From positions 545,582 through 609,581 of the forward strand of contig NZ_HF536773.1 in the NCBI RefSeq assembly GCF_000312665.1: 64,000 nt of DNA, read 5' to 3'. This document shows positions 1 to 8,800 of this stretch, piece after piece. The notes under the pieces are model-generated. The model was not told the DNA's origin. It made no database searches and saw only the letters and a program-made list of their open reading frames with translations. The position numbers were made by a program, and so were the translations under genes. The stretch's first letter is position 1. Every line of letters begins with the position of its first letter. This stretch comes from Rhizobium mesoamericanum STM3625. Lineage in GTDB: Bacteria > Pseudomonadota > Alphaproteobacteria > Rhizobiales > Rhizobiaceae.

Positions 1-1206
1 CAACTAGCGAGCTCCGCCTTTGACGTCCGTCTTGAGCGGTTCTCAAATAGACCGGCAATCCAGAAGGCATTTTGGCGTGAGCTGTCCTCGTCGCCACTTA
101 TCGACATACGGTTGAACTCGACCGTTACATCAATCGGGTATCTGGAAGGTGTCGTTGCCGATGTTACGGTAAGAGATCCAAGCGGCATAGAGACAATAGT
201 TCCTGTAAAACGCCTCGTACTGGCGAGCGGCGGCCTGGAGAGCACGCGACAGCTACTTGTTCTGCAACGGAAGTACCCCGGCCTTTTTGGCGGCCCTGAC
301 GGTCCTCTTGGCAAGTATTACATGGGGCACATAATCGGCGAAATTTCCGATATCGTGTTCAACGATCGGAAGGTCGCCGAGAAATTCGACTTCTTCCTTG
401 ATGGCAATGGATCCTATGCGAGGCGACGCTTCATTCCTTCTGATAACACGCAGATGGCCGACAATCTGTTGAATGTGTCTTTTTGGCCTGTTGTCCCACC
501 CGTAGCGGACGCACGCCACGGCAGCGCGACACTGTCGGCCGTGTGCTTGGCTCTCGGCTTCGCGCCCCTAGGCCGCCTTTTGGTGGCTGACGCCATCCGT
601 AAGCGGCATATTCCAGAATCAATTGATTGGTGGAGCCATATCCGCAACGTGGTACTTGGTTTACCGGAGGCTCTCGCTTACATCCCGCGTTTTTTCTATC
701 ATCGATATTTCTCATCGATGCGACTTCCCGGTTTCTTCATACAAAATGCAGCCAAGCGCTACGGTTTGTCCTACCATAGCGAACATAGTCCAGCTTCTGA
801 AAGTCGCGTTTGGTTGTCTGATGAAGTCGACCGATATGCCATGCCAAAGCTCGCAATCGATCTGCGGTTCTTTCGCAAGGATGCTGAAGCATTATTAAGA
901 GCACATGACCGATTGAACCAATGGCTATTGGATACCCGCATCGGGCGGCTTGAATATCGCCAGCCGTTGGCGGCGTCTTTGGATGCTATTTTAGCTCAAG
1001 CTTCGCATGGGACGCACCAGATTGGCACTGCTCGCATGGGAACAGATCGGCGCAACAGTATTGTAGATAAGAATCTGGCAACTTTCGATTGTTTGAACCT
1101 GTATGTTGCCAGCTCTGCCGTTTTCCCGACATCCGGCCAATGTAATCCAACGTTGACGATTGCTGCTCTTTCGGCGCGCTTGGCTCAGAAATTGGCGTGC
1201 GATTGA
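1..1206 (+). CDS. GMC-family oxidoreductase, 5' end cut by window edge
   Basis: The reading frame is open from the first base, so the TTG at 112 is probably internal and the gene starts outside the window. About 401 residues are visible. The C-terminal part carries the GMC_oxred_C features: the H-G-T-H-Q-I-G-T-A-R-M-G stretch, then 'LYVASSAVFPT', and 'NPTLTIAALSARLA' at the end. The upstream part has 'LASGGLESTRQLL', the usual segment closing the FAD-binding fold. The family oxidises sugars or alcohols with FAD. The substrate cannot be told. A family 2 glycosyltransferase follows, so a role in a polysaccharide or glycolipid locus is possible (inference). GC looks lower than in the rest of the window, which suggests acquired DNA. 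Confidence 0.8.
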   Translation, partial: QLASSAFDVRLERFSNRPAIQKAFWRELSSSPLIDIRLNSTVTSIGYLEGVVADVTVRDPSGIETIVPVKRLVLASGGLESTRQLLVLQRKYPGLFGGPDGPLGKYYMGHIIGEISDIVFNDRKVAEKFDFFLDGNGSYARRRFIPSDNTQMADNLLNVSFWPVVPPVADARHGSATLSAVCLALGFAPLGRLLVADAIRKRHIPESIDWWSHIRNVVLGLPEALAYIPRFFYHRYFSSMRLPGFFIQNAAKRYGLSYHSEHSPASESRVWLSDEVDRYAMPKLAIDLRFFRKDAEALLRAHDRLNQWLLDTRIGRLEYRQPLAASLDAILAQASHGTHQIGTARMGTDRRNSIVDKNLATFDCLNLYVASSAVFPTSGQCNPTLTIAALSARLAQKLACD

Positions 1207-1554
1207 TCGCCCGATGGACCAGAATGATTTTCTGCGGGGCAGCATTTTAGGCGATGCTCTCGATGATTTTTCGCCAGGCGACGCGAGCCTGCCGTGGCCG
1301 CGTGACGTGATCCAAACATCCCCCGGAAAACCCGGTGCGGCTCACACAGTAACTCATCTCTATACTAAGTTATAATCTTGGAATTCTAAGCTACCGAAAT
1401 GGGAGTACCATATATTGATGGCTCCAAAAGAAAATGTTTTCTTCAACAATACGATATGTCGCAATTCCGATCGGCTCAGCGGAGATGTCGGAGAGCAGCG
1501 ACAAAGTGACGGAGCGGCCACGTTCGATTACTAAATCGCAGGAGCAAAAATAAT
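1207..1554. other. AT-richer intergenic region with two doubtful small ORFs
   Basis: No recognised gene. Two short frames on the + strand could be real or remnants: 1214-1375 (53 codons, begins MDQNDFLRG) and 1418-1534 (38 codons, begins MAPKENVFF). Neither has a convincing ribosome binding site or a family I recognise. The segment around 1355-1420 is AT-rich (ttataatc at about 1368) and could hold the promoter of the downstream glycosyltransferase. Confidence 0.3.
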
Positions 1555-2511
1555 ATGACTGCTTCGGTACTGAACGATCATGGCAAAAGCAGCCAGACGC
1601 ATGAAAGCGGCCGGATTGAACAAAAACCGCTTGCCGTCATTACGGTGACCTATAATAGCGCGGACGTGCTACCTAACTTGCTGTCATCTTTAGAGGAAGG
1701 CTTAGTCGGCGTTTCCAGGTTTGAAGTTATTGTCGTGGACAACAATTCGAGGGACGATTCCGTTGCCATAGCGAAGGCGCATCCCATCGGCGCTCGAGTC
1801 ATTCCAACCGGCCGAAACGGCGGCTATTCTGCCGGCATCAATGCTGGTGCAGCAATCGTACCGGCCGACTGGAACATACTTATCCTCAACCCAGACCTAC
1901 AGCTCATACCCGGCGCGGCGGTCACAATGTCCAATCGCCTTCGCGATCAGACAGTCGGCGTCGTAGTTCCGCAAATTCTCAATTCGGACGGCAGCCTTTC
2001 TCTATCATTGCGTCGCGAACCATCGCTGATGACAGTCTGGAGCGAGGCACTACTTGGCGGGCTCATATCACGTCGACTTGGCACTGGAGAGGTTATCGGG
2101 GATTTGAAACGCTATGAATCCCCCACAAACGTCGATTGGGCGACTGGGGCCATTTTGATGGTTTCTGCCCGCGCCCGACAAGTCGTCGGCGACTGGGACG
2201 AGCGGTTTTTCCTTTACAGCGAGGAAGTCGACTACATGCGGCGCGTGCGTATGCAAGGTCTCGCCGTCGCGTACGAGCCGCAGGCAAAGGCGATGCACAT
2301 TGGCGGAGATACCAAGGCGAGTCCATTCTTGTTTGCAGTGCAGACGACCAGTCGCCTACGCGACTTCAACGCGCGCAGCGGTCCCGTACGTCGAATGCTG
2401 TTTCGGGCGGGCGTCGCGACGGGCGAGGCTATTAGATCCTTCCGTGATCAGAGCCATCGGGCAGCGCTTAAGGCCGCACTGAGCCCGGTCCGTCCTATTG
2501 TTGTCGCCTGA
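1555..2511 (+). CDS. Family 2 glycosyltransferase (rhamnosyltransferase-like)
   Basis: 318 residues. The GT-A fold starts near residue 27 with 'AVITVTYNSADVLPNLL', followed by 'VIVVDNNSRDDSV' for nucleotide binding. The metal/sugar-nucleotide motif is 'LILNPDLQL' (N-P-D, as in WbbL-type rhamnosyltransferases). A 'DWATGAILMVSARA' segment and 'FFLYSEEVDYMRRV' match the acceptor/catalytic region of the same group. AGGAG lies 11 nt upstream of the ATG. It probably adds a sugar to a lipid-linked glycan at the cytoplasmic membrane. Sugar and acceptor are unknown. It sits next to a truncated GMC oxidoreductase in the lower-GC left end and may belong to the same surface-glycan locus (inference). Confidence 0.85.
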   Translation: MTASVLNDHGKSSQTHESGRIEQKPLAVITVTYNSADVLPNLLSSLEEGLVGVSRFEVIVVDNNSRDDSVAIAKAHPIGARVIPTGRNGGYSAGINAGAAIVPADWNILILNPDLQLIPGAAVTMSNRLRDQTVGVVVPQILNSDGSLSLSLRREPSLMTVWSEALLGGLISRRLGTGEVIGDLKRYESPTNVDWATGAILMVSARARQVVGDWDERFFLYSEEVDYMRRVRMQGLAVAYEPQAKAMHIGGDTKASPFLFAVQTTSRLRDFNARSGPVRRMLFRAGVATGEAIRSFRDQSHRAALKAALSPVRPIVVA

Positions 2512-3015
2512 TTGCTTCGCGTGAAAGCCCGGTCTTCCTCGGAGCGCCGCGCGCAGCTTGGCTGCCGATTGGCACCGGCAGCGGCCCTATCAAGGGCGAT
2601 CAGCTGATCTGCCACGGGTAATTTCCTCAGATTGGATTAGAGTCCGGCTGGACAAGCCCGTCAGCAATCGGCCCGCTGATAGCGATCTCGACAGGCGGTC
2701 GACGCGCAGCAACGATCGGAGGATGCGCCTTCACTACCGATGCTGCGCTCCATCCTGTCGAGAGCCTCTTTTTGTGCCAAGACTTGCTCGCGACCGATCA
2801 CTGCCGCCGTTCAAGTGGGCGACCGGCGCAGAAATAGTCTTGGGTTCCGTCTGGCTTGGACTTGTCTCCGTGTTTGGCACATTGCAGCCAATTTGAAGAG
2901 ACACGACGCCTCGTAAGGGACCTACGTCAAATGACGGTGTGGCCGTTTTTTTGCTTTATCCCCCTGATCCGGCATGCCATTTTTGGTGTAACCATGCAAA
3001 AGGTAGAGAACCCAC
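2512..3015. other. Long intergenic region, probably decayed coding DNA
   Basis: No intact gene recognised. Two + strand stretches have a protein-like composition but no start: about 2512-2621, ending at a TAA ('PVFLGAPRAAWLPIGTGSGP' is part of it), and a segment from about 2622 to the TAG near 2838 in the same phase ('SAIGPLIAISTGGRRAATI'). They may be the eroded 3' part of one gene split by a stop codon, but I recognise no family. The last 100 bases before the HupE-like gene are AT-richer and presumably hold its promoter. Confidence 0.3.
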
Positions 3016-3618
3016 ATGTTTTCAAAGACTTCCAAATTTAGCGGCTTGTTCGCAGCTTGCCTCCTTGCTCCATCACTCGCCTTCGCTCATACTGGCGTTG
3101 GGCAAACACTTGGTTTCGTTCACGGTTTCGCTCATCCCGTCTCGGGGCTGGATCACGTGCTGGCGATGGTTCTTGTCGGCGTTCTTGCCTTCCAACTCGG
3201 CGGTCGAGCGCTTTGGCTCGTTCCGACAACCTTCGTCTCGGTAATGGCCGCCGCCGGCGCGCTCGGCATGATGGGAGTTTCTGTCCCCTTTGTCGAAGCC
3301 GGAATTGCATCCTCCGTCATCGTCCTCGGGGCCGTCGTCGGACTTGGTATCCGTGCCCCTGTCGCAGTCGCGGCAGCGCTCGTCGGCCTCTTTGCAGTCT
3401 TCCACGGCCACGCGCACGGCTCCGAAATACCTTCAGCGGCTGACGGCATCACCTATGCGGCAGGCTTCATGTTGGCGTCGGCAGCACTGCACGTCGTCGG
3501 CATTGCCCTCGGTCGTCTGGTTGGCAAAGTGAGCGAGCCCCAGCAAGCAACTGTCGTGCGCTCGGCAGGCGGGCTTGTTGCAGTCGTCGGCATCGGCCTG
3601 CTCACGGGCCTCATCTAA
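3016..3618 (+). CDS. HupE/UreJ-family membrane protein
   Basis: 200 residues. An N-terminal signal-like helix (about 1-24, ending SLAFA-H) leaves a mature N-terminus beginning with histidine, typical of the family. The conserved H-P-x-S-G-L-D-H motif is at about 42-49 ('HPVSGLDHVLAMV'). About six hydrophobic helices follow, with a second His cluster 'FHGHAHG' near 134-140. Characterised HupE/UreJ proteins are nickel or cobalt permeases tied to hydrogenase or urease. No such genes are visible next to this one, so the substrate metal is unproven. The gene stands alone, in convergent orientation to an SDR remnant. Confidence 0.85.
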   Translation: MFSKTSKFSGLFAACLLAPSLAFAHTGVGQTLGFVHGFAHPVSGLDHVLAMVLVGVLAFQLGGRALWLVPTTFVSVMAAAGALGMMGVSVPFVEAGIASSVIVLGAVVGLGIRAPVAVAAALVGLFAVFHGHAHGSEIPSAADGITYAAGFMLASAALHVVGIALGRLVGKVSEPQQATVVRSAGGLVAVVGIGLLTGLI

Positions 3619-3629
3619 GCGTTGGAACG

Positions 3630-3648
3630 CCCGGGAGAACAACCCGGG
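3630..3648. terminator. GC hairpin between convergent units
   Basis: Inverted repeat cccggg-N7-cccggg just after the HupE-like stop codon and before the SDR remnant, which reads from the other strand. There is no clear U-tract, so it is at best a weak bidirectional terminator. Confidence 0.35.
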
Positions 3649-3658
3649 GACGTACCCC

Positions 3659-4051
3659 TCAGCGCACGCCAATGCCAGCCGTCAGCCCGCCATCGATTCG
3701 GTGATCCGATCCAGTGATAAATGCAGCCTTGTCGGACGCCAGAAAGGCCGCAAGTGCAGCGACCTCCTCGGGCTCGCCGATGCGGCCAAGCGGATGCGCC
3801 TCGCCAAAACGGCGAAACACGGCATCGATGTCGGCATCCCCTCCTTCAAAGGTGCGGGCGGCGAGTTCCAGGATCGGCGTGCGTACCGAGCCGGGGCTGA
3901 TCGATATGAGGCGAATCTTGTCGGCCGCGAAATCGATCGCCATTGCCCGCGTCAACGCGTGAATTGCTCCCTTCGACGCAACACAGGCCGAGACGCCGGG
4001 CTGACAGGCGAAACCTTGAACACTTGAGATGTTGATGATCGTCCCGCCGGT
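3659..4051 (-). pseudogene. 3' remnant of a short-chain dehydrogenase/reductase
   Basis: About 130 residues match the C-terminal half of a classical SDR: 'GGTIINISSVQG' (catalytic Ser strand), 'SKGAIHALTRAMAIDF', 'ISPGSVRTPI' and a terminal 'ITGSDHRIDGGL'. The N-terminal Rossmann half with the G-x-x-x-G-x-G NAD(P) motif is missing, and homology stops near 4050, exactly where a uxuA remnant starts on the other strand. The catalytic Tyr of the Y-x-x-x-K motif is replaced: the frame reads S-A-C-V-A-S-K, with TGT where TAT is expected. Truncation plus loss of the active-site Tyr make it non-functional. The upstream frame to 4162 is out of family. Confidence 0.85.
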
Positions 4052-4054
4052 GGC

Positions 4055-4288
4055 GACGTCAACATGGTCTCGCTGATCAAGGTGCTGCGCCGAGAGGAGC
4101 GCCGCAGGACTACAGTCGGCAGAGCAGACAGCACCATTCCGATGCGCCCCGACCATGGCCACCTTTTGATCGATGATCAGACGAAAAAGGTCAATCCGGG
4201 CTATTCATGCATCGGACGGCTCAAGGGCCTGGCGGAGCTCAGAGGCGTGATCGCGGCGGTCGATCAATTGGACGTTCAAGCAACATGA
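4055..4288 (+). pseudogene. uxuA: 3' remnant of mannonate dehydratase gene
   Basis: The frame ending at 4288 encodes about 77 residues that match the extreme C-terminus of UxuA: 'MVSLIKVLRREERRR', then 'IPMRPDHGHLLIDD', then 'NPGYSCIGRLKGLAELRG'. UxuA is normally near 400 residues and dehydrates D-mannonate to 2-keto-3-deoxygluconate in hexuronate breakdown. More than 80 percent of the gene, including most active-site residues, is absent. The break near 4050 abuts the broken 5' side of the SDR remnant on the opposite strand. The simplest reading is a deletion across a formerly divergent SDR/uxuA pair that removed both 5' halves and the promoter between them. Confidence 0.8.
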
Positions 4289-4310
4289 ATGTGAAACGGC
4301 GGATCGAAGA

Positions 4311-4727
4311 TCACATACCTACCGCTCTGTCACGGCGCGCTCTTAGCGCCTGCATTAGCAAACTCTGCACGTTTGCGGGTGTCGCCGGCTTGCTGACGAC
4401 GCTCAGTGCTCCTCGAATTCGTCCGGTGACCGCTTCCGGGTTGCCGGTCATGAAAATCACGGTCACGCCGAATTCATCTATGAGACGTCGTCCGATTTCC
4501 GGGCCCGTGGCCCCATCAGAGAGATTGACGTCGACAAAAGCAATATTTGCCTTCGGCGCAAGCCTCAGTGCTTGCTCTTTGTTGGTTGCGAGACCAATCA
4601 CATCGAGCCCCATATCCTTGACAGTCGACTCAAGGTCCATGGCAATGAGAAGTTCGTCCTCAACGATTAACACGCTTTGACTTGCAACCGCGCTTGTGCG
4701 TGGTTTGCTTTCGACAGCGCTGTTCAT
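4311..4727 (-). CDS. Single-domain response regulator (CheY-like receiver)
   Basis: 138 residues, one receiver domain and no output domain. Acidic pair E23/D24 ('VEDE'), phospho-acceptor D66 ('AFVDVNLSD'), switch Thr T94 ('FMTGNPE') and Lys K113 ('VSKPA') are all present, so phosphorylation is expected. A 17-residue polar N-terminal extension precedes the domain. Upstream on the same strand is a near-perfect EcfG promoter (4794-4818), placing the gene in the general stress response. Single-domain regulators controlled this way often act in phosphorelays feeding PhyR or flagellar control, but the partner kinase is not in the window. Confidence 0.85.
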   Translation of the reverse strand: MNSAVESKPRTSAVASQSVLIVEDELLIAMDLESTVKDMGLDVIGLATNKEQALRLAPKANIAFVDVNLSDGATGPEIGRRLIDEFGVTVIFMTGNPEAVTGRIRGALSVVSKPATPANVQSLLMQALRARRDRAVGM

Positions 4728-4793
4728 GAAATCGTCCCTTGTTCTACTCTTTTACAACACTGGCTACGCTCAACTTCACGTTGGCCGAGAGAT

Positions 4794-4818
4794 AACGGCG
4801 CTCCAAGCGATAGGTTCC
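4794..4818 (-). promoter_or_regulatory. EcfG-type general stress promoter
   Basis: On the minus strand the sequence reads GGAAC-N16-CGTT, the consensus for the alphaproteobacterial sigma factor EcfG/RpoE2. The -10-like CGTT is 67 nt from the response-regulator ATG at 4727, leaving a short leader. Confidence 0.65.
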
Positions 4819-4920
4819 CCGTTGTAGCGAAATAGTGCACCTGCAAATCCCTGTTAACATTAACAAATCGTTTACAGCAGGTGGAACGCACGTGAAAGCC
4901 CCAGCGATTTTGCCGGGATA

Positions 4921-5622
4921 TCAACCCTTTGTCTTGAGAACGAGAGCGGGTTCGCTGCGGAATTTTTGCGGAAATACCAACTTCAGGTTCTCGATTTTCG
5001 GCAGGTCATTAACAACGATGTACGGATAGGTCGGGTGAAGCGTGAGAAAATCCTGATGGTAAGGCTCTGCGGGATAGAAGCCTTTAAGGGGCGCGACCTG
5101 CGTTACGATCGGGTCCGCAAAAGCGCCTGCCTTGCGCAGCTGCTCAATGTAGCTCTCTGCGACCCGTCGCTGCTCCGGGCTTACGACGAAGAGTGCCGAG
5201 CGGTACTGGGTGCCCATGTCGGGACCCTGCGAGTTAAGCTCGGTCGGATTATGAACGACAGAAAAGAAAATCTGCAGCAGCGTCCCGTAGCTGACCTCGG
5301 ACGGGTCAAAGGTCACTTCCACAGACTCTGCATGACCAGTGGTCCCGGTGCTGACGGTCTCATAGCTCGCCGTATTGCTGGTCCCGCCGGCGTAACCAGA
5401 GACTGCCGATCTCACACCCTTCACATGCTGGAAGACCCCTTGAACGCCCCAAAAACACCCGCCTGCGAAGACGGCAGTTTCCACGCGCGCCTTGACGGGC
5501 TCGTCGACAGCGGCCGGCGGGAGAACGACTGCTCTCTCAGCGGCCGAGACTGGCTGCCCGAACAGGAAGCCCGCAGCCAGAATGGCCGGAAAACAACTCT
5601 TGCGGAAGAAGAAGGCGGTCAT
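4921..5622 (-). CDS. msrA: Exported peptide methionine sulfoxide reductase A
   Basis: 233 residues from the ATG at 5622, which has GGAG eight bases upstream and gives a proper signal peptide (about 1-27, ending PVSA-A). The longer frame to 5661 would bury it. The MsrA core has G-G-C-F-W-G with nucleophile C56, 'GYAGG', 'SVEVTFDP' and 'YHQDFL'. It reduces methionine-S-sulfoxide in proteins, here presumably in the periplasm. C56 is the only Cys in the mature chain. The usual C-terminal resolving Cys residues are absent, so the enzyme would need an external thiol partner. It is divergent from the alpha-2-macroglobulin gene. Confidence 0.9.
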   Translation of the reverse strand: MTAFFFRKSCFPAILAAGFLFGQPVSAAERAVVLPPAAVDEPVKARVETAVFAGGCFWGVQGVFQHVKGVRSAVSGYAGGTSNTASYETVSTGTTGHAESVEVTFDPSEVSYGTLLQIFFSVVHNPTELNSQGPDMGTQYRSALFVVSPEQRRVAESYIEQLRKAGAFADPIVTQVAPLKGFYPAEPYHQDFLTLHPTYPYIVVNDLPKIENLKLVFPQKFRSEPALVLKTKG

Positions 5623-5748
5623 GACGAAGTCTCCCGATTTCTGGATACAAGGATCGTACATGGCCTTGCGCCAAGCAAACGAAAAGCAGGTACCTCACGC
5701 CTATGTGAGCGCCGCCTTGGCTCATTGCGGAACAGCGTTTTGTCTGAG

Positions 5749-5777
5749 TTGACAAGCGGTTGTGGAGTGCAGAAAGT
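5749..5777 (+). promoter_or_regulatory. Possible housekeeping promoter for the macroglobulin operon
   Basis: A TTGACA -35 hexamer at 5749-5754 lies 17 nt from a poor -10 (gaaagt), 37 nt before the ATG at 5814. Only the -35 is convincing. Confidence 0.25.
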
Positions 5778-5813
5778 GCAGCCCGGACCAGCGCCAGCAC
5801 CTTGGGGGGACCT

Positions 5814-8800
5814 ATGTCCGTACGCGCGTTTTTCGCCATCGCCGCCGTTGCTCTCTCGTCAATTTGCGCGAGCCTTCCCGCCAAGGCGGCGGATACGAGG
5901 CGCACAATCCTGACGATCCAGGATGCCGATTATTTCGGCTTTGATCTGCGAACCGAGCAAAATCTCACACTCGATCAGTGCAAGGCATCCTGCATCGGCG
6001 ACAAATCCTGCAAGGCCTTCACCTATAATCCGAAGGTAAAATGGTGCTTCCTGAAGTCCGATTTCAAAACGATGAACGCGTTTCCAGGCGCCATCGCCGG
6101 CAAGATCGTCGAAGCAGCATCGACAAAGCCGGAACCAGACATCGGCGCGGCCCCCCGCCTAAGCTTCCTGTCGGGCGACATCATCCAGCAGGCGCGCGAT
6201 GACAAGGCCAACCTTGAAGTAGCCGACGATCAGCAGGGCCAGAGCGCCGAAAGCCTGATTGCCAACGGCCGCCTTGACCTGACGGCGGGCAATATCGTCG
6301 ACGCTGTAAAGTCCTTCCGCAGTGCGCTTGCTCTTTCCCCCGACAACGCCGATCTCTGGCTGGAGACGGCACGTGTTGCCGACAGCTTCGCCAAGACCGA
6401 CGACAACGACGGCAGTGAAATCTACGGCCAGGCCGTACTCGCCGCGGTAAATGGCTACAATTTGACCCGTACGACGTCGAGCCGTGCCGAAGCACTTTCC
6501 GTACTCGCCGGAGCGCTCGAGAAGAACACCAACTATCGCGCCGCCCTCAATGCCTACAAGGCAAGCCTGGCGCTGGTGAACTCCAGGGAGATTCAGGCAG
6601 CTTTCCTGCAGCTGAAATCGACGCAAGGCTTTCGCATAACCGACCATACAGTCGACGCCGACAGTGCAAATCCCCGCGCCTGCGCGACATTTTCCGAATC
6701 CCTCGTCAAGACCTTGGATTATGCGCCTTTCGTGACATTGAATGGTGCCGCGCCGAAAGCGCTCGAAACCAAGGACAAGCAGGTTTGCGTCGAAGGCCTG
6801 ACCCACGGGGAAAACTACAAGATCACCTTCCGTACTGGCCTGCCCTCATCGGTTGACGAGGTCCTTGAGGCTCCGGTCAGCTTCGATATCTACGTCAAGG
6901 ATCGCACGGCAAGCGTGCGCTTTACTGGCGACAGTTTCGTGCTGCCGTCGACCGCGCGGCGTGGACTCCCGATCGTTTCGGTCAACATGACGTCGGCCAA
7001 TCTCAAGCTCTACCGCATCGGTGATCGTGGCATCGCACCGCTTATGACGAGCTCGCAGTTCCTGACCCAGCTCGATGGCTATAGTGCGCAGCGGATCGAG
7101 GACGAGAGCGGTGAGCTGGTCTGGCAAGGCTCGATCGATATTGCCAGCGATCTCAACAAGGATGTCGTCACAAGCTTCCCGGTGGATGAGGCACTGCCCG
7201 AACGCAAGCCGGGCGTCTATGTGCTGATGGCAACCGCTCCGAACGCGCCGGATCAGGACTGGAATGCGCAGGCGACGCAATGGTTCGTCGTTTCTGATAT
7301 CGGTATCACGACCTATGCCGGCACGGATGGCCTCAACGTGTTCACCCGCTCACTGGCTTCGGCAAAGCCGATTGCTGGTATCGAGCTGCAGCTTCTGGCA
7401 AAGAACAATGAAGTGCTCGGCACCGCGACGACGGATGAGAACGGTCGCGCGACGTTTGCCGCCGGCCTGATACGTGCGACGGCCGCCCTGACCCCCGCGG
7501 TCATCACGGCCAAGAACGGCAGCGCCGATTATGTCTTCCTCGACATGACCCGTGCCGGCTTTGATCTCTCCGATCGCGGCGTCACCGGCCGCGCTTCGCC
7601 TGGCGCCATCGATGTCTTGAGCTGGACGGAGCGTGGCATTTATCGCGCCGGCGAAACGGTTCATGCTGCAGCCCTTGCCCGCGATAACGATGGCAAGGCC
7701 ATCGAAAACCTGCCGCTGACCTTCATCTTCCTGCGCCCCGATGGCGTCGAGGACCGCCGGATCGTCAGCCAGACCAGCAATCTCGGCGGCTATGCCATTG
7801 ACCTGCCCGTTCAGGAAAACGCTATGCGCGGCACCTGGACGATGAACATCCACACCGATCCAAAAGCCTCGCCGATTGCGACGAAAACCTTCCTAATCGA
7901 TGACTTCGTCCCGGATCGCACCGACATGGAGATCAAGACCGAGGCGAAGGTCATCGGTCCGGAAACGCCCGCGACAATCGACATCAGCGGTAAGTATCTC
8001 TATGGCGCACCGGCTGCGGGGCTGTCGCTTGAAGGCGATGTTGTCATCAAGCCGACACGGCAGACGGATGCATTTCCCGGCTATTTCTTCGGCCTCGCCG
8101 ACGAGGAGGCGAGCGAAGACACACGCCTGACGATCGACGGACTGGCCGAACTCGACGAAAACGGCGAGAGTGCCACGGATCTTACCGTCGGCGATCTGCC
8201 GGCCACGACGCAGCTTCTCAACGCCACAGTCTATATCCGGATGCAGGAGGCCGGTGGTCGCGCCATCGAGCGTTCGCTCGTTCTTCCCGTCAAGAACCAG
8301 GGCCCAAAGGTCGGCATCAAGCCGGAATTCTCTGGTGAAGTCGGCGAGAATTCGATCGCCAACTTCACCATTATCGGCGTTGATGCAGACGGAAAGAAGC
8401 AGGCGATCGGCGGCCTGCGCTGGAAACTCTATAAGCTCAACCGTGACTATCAATGGTATCGTGACGGCACTGCCTGGAAATACGAACCGATCTACACCGC
8501 CGAGCAGGTTGCCAACGGCAACGTCGATGCCTCTGCGGACGGGACGAAGATATCGTCTCCCGTCGCCTGGGGGAGATACCGCCTTGAAGTCGAAAGCACT
8601 GCGACCGACGGCCCGACCTCCAGCGTCGAGTTCGATGCGGGCTGGTTCGTCCAGACGACGTCGACAGAGACGCCTGACGGGCTTGAGATCGCGCTGGACA
8701 AGGACAGCTACAAGATCGGCGAGATGGCCAAGCTGAAGGTCTCGTCGCGTTACGCAGGCGAATTGATGATCGCCGCTGGTACAGAAAATCTCATCGCCGT

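Noticed and set aside
2558..2896. 112-codon + strand frame
   Set aside because: Arg-rich, no ribosome site, no family; neighbouring frames look more protein-like. Treated as non-coding.
5724..5760. GGAAC upstream of the macroglobulin gene as an EcfG promoter
   Set aside because: No GTT at 16 or 17 nt downstream.
4966..5913. 315-codon + strand frame across msrA
   Set aside because: Shadow of msrA on the other strand and of the macroglobulin start.
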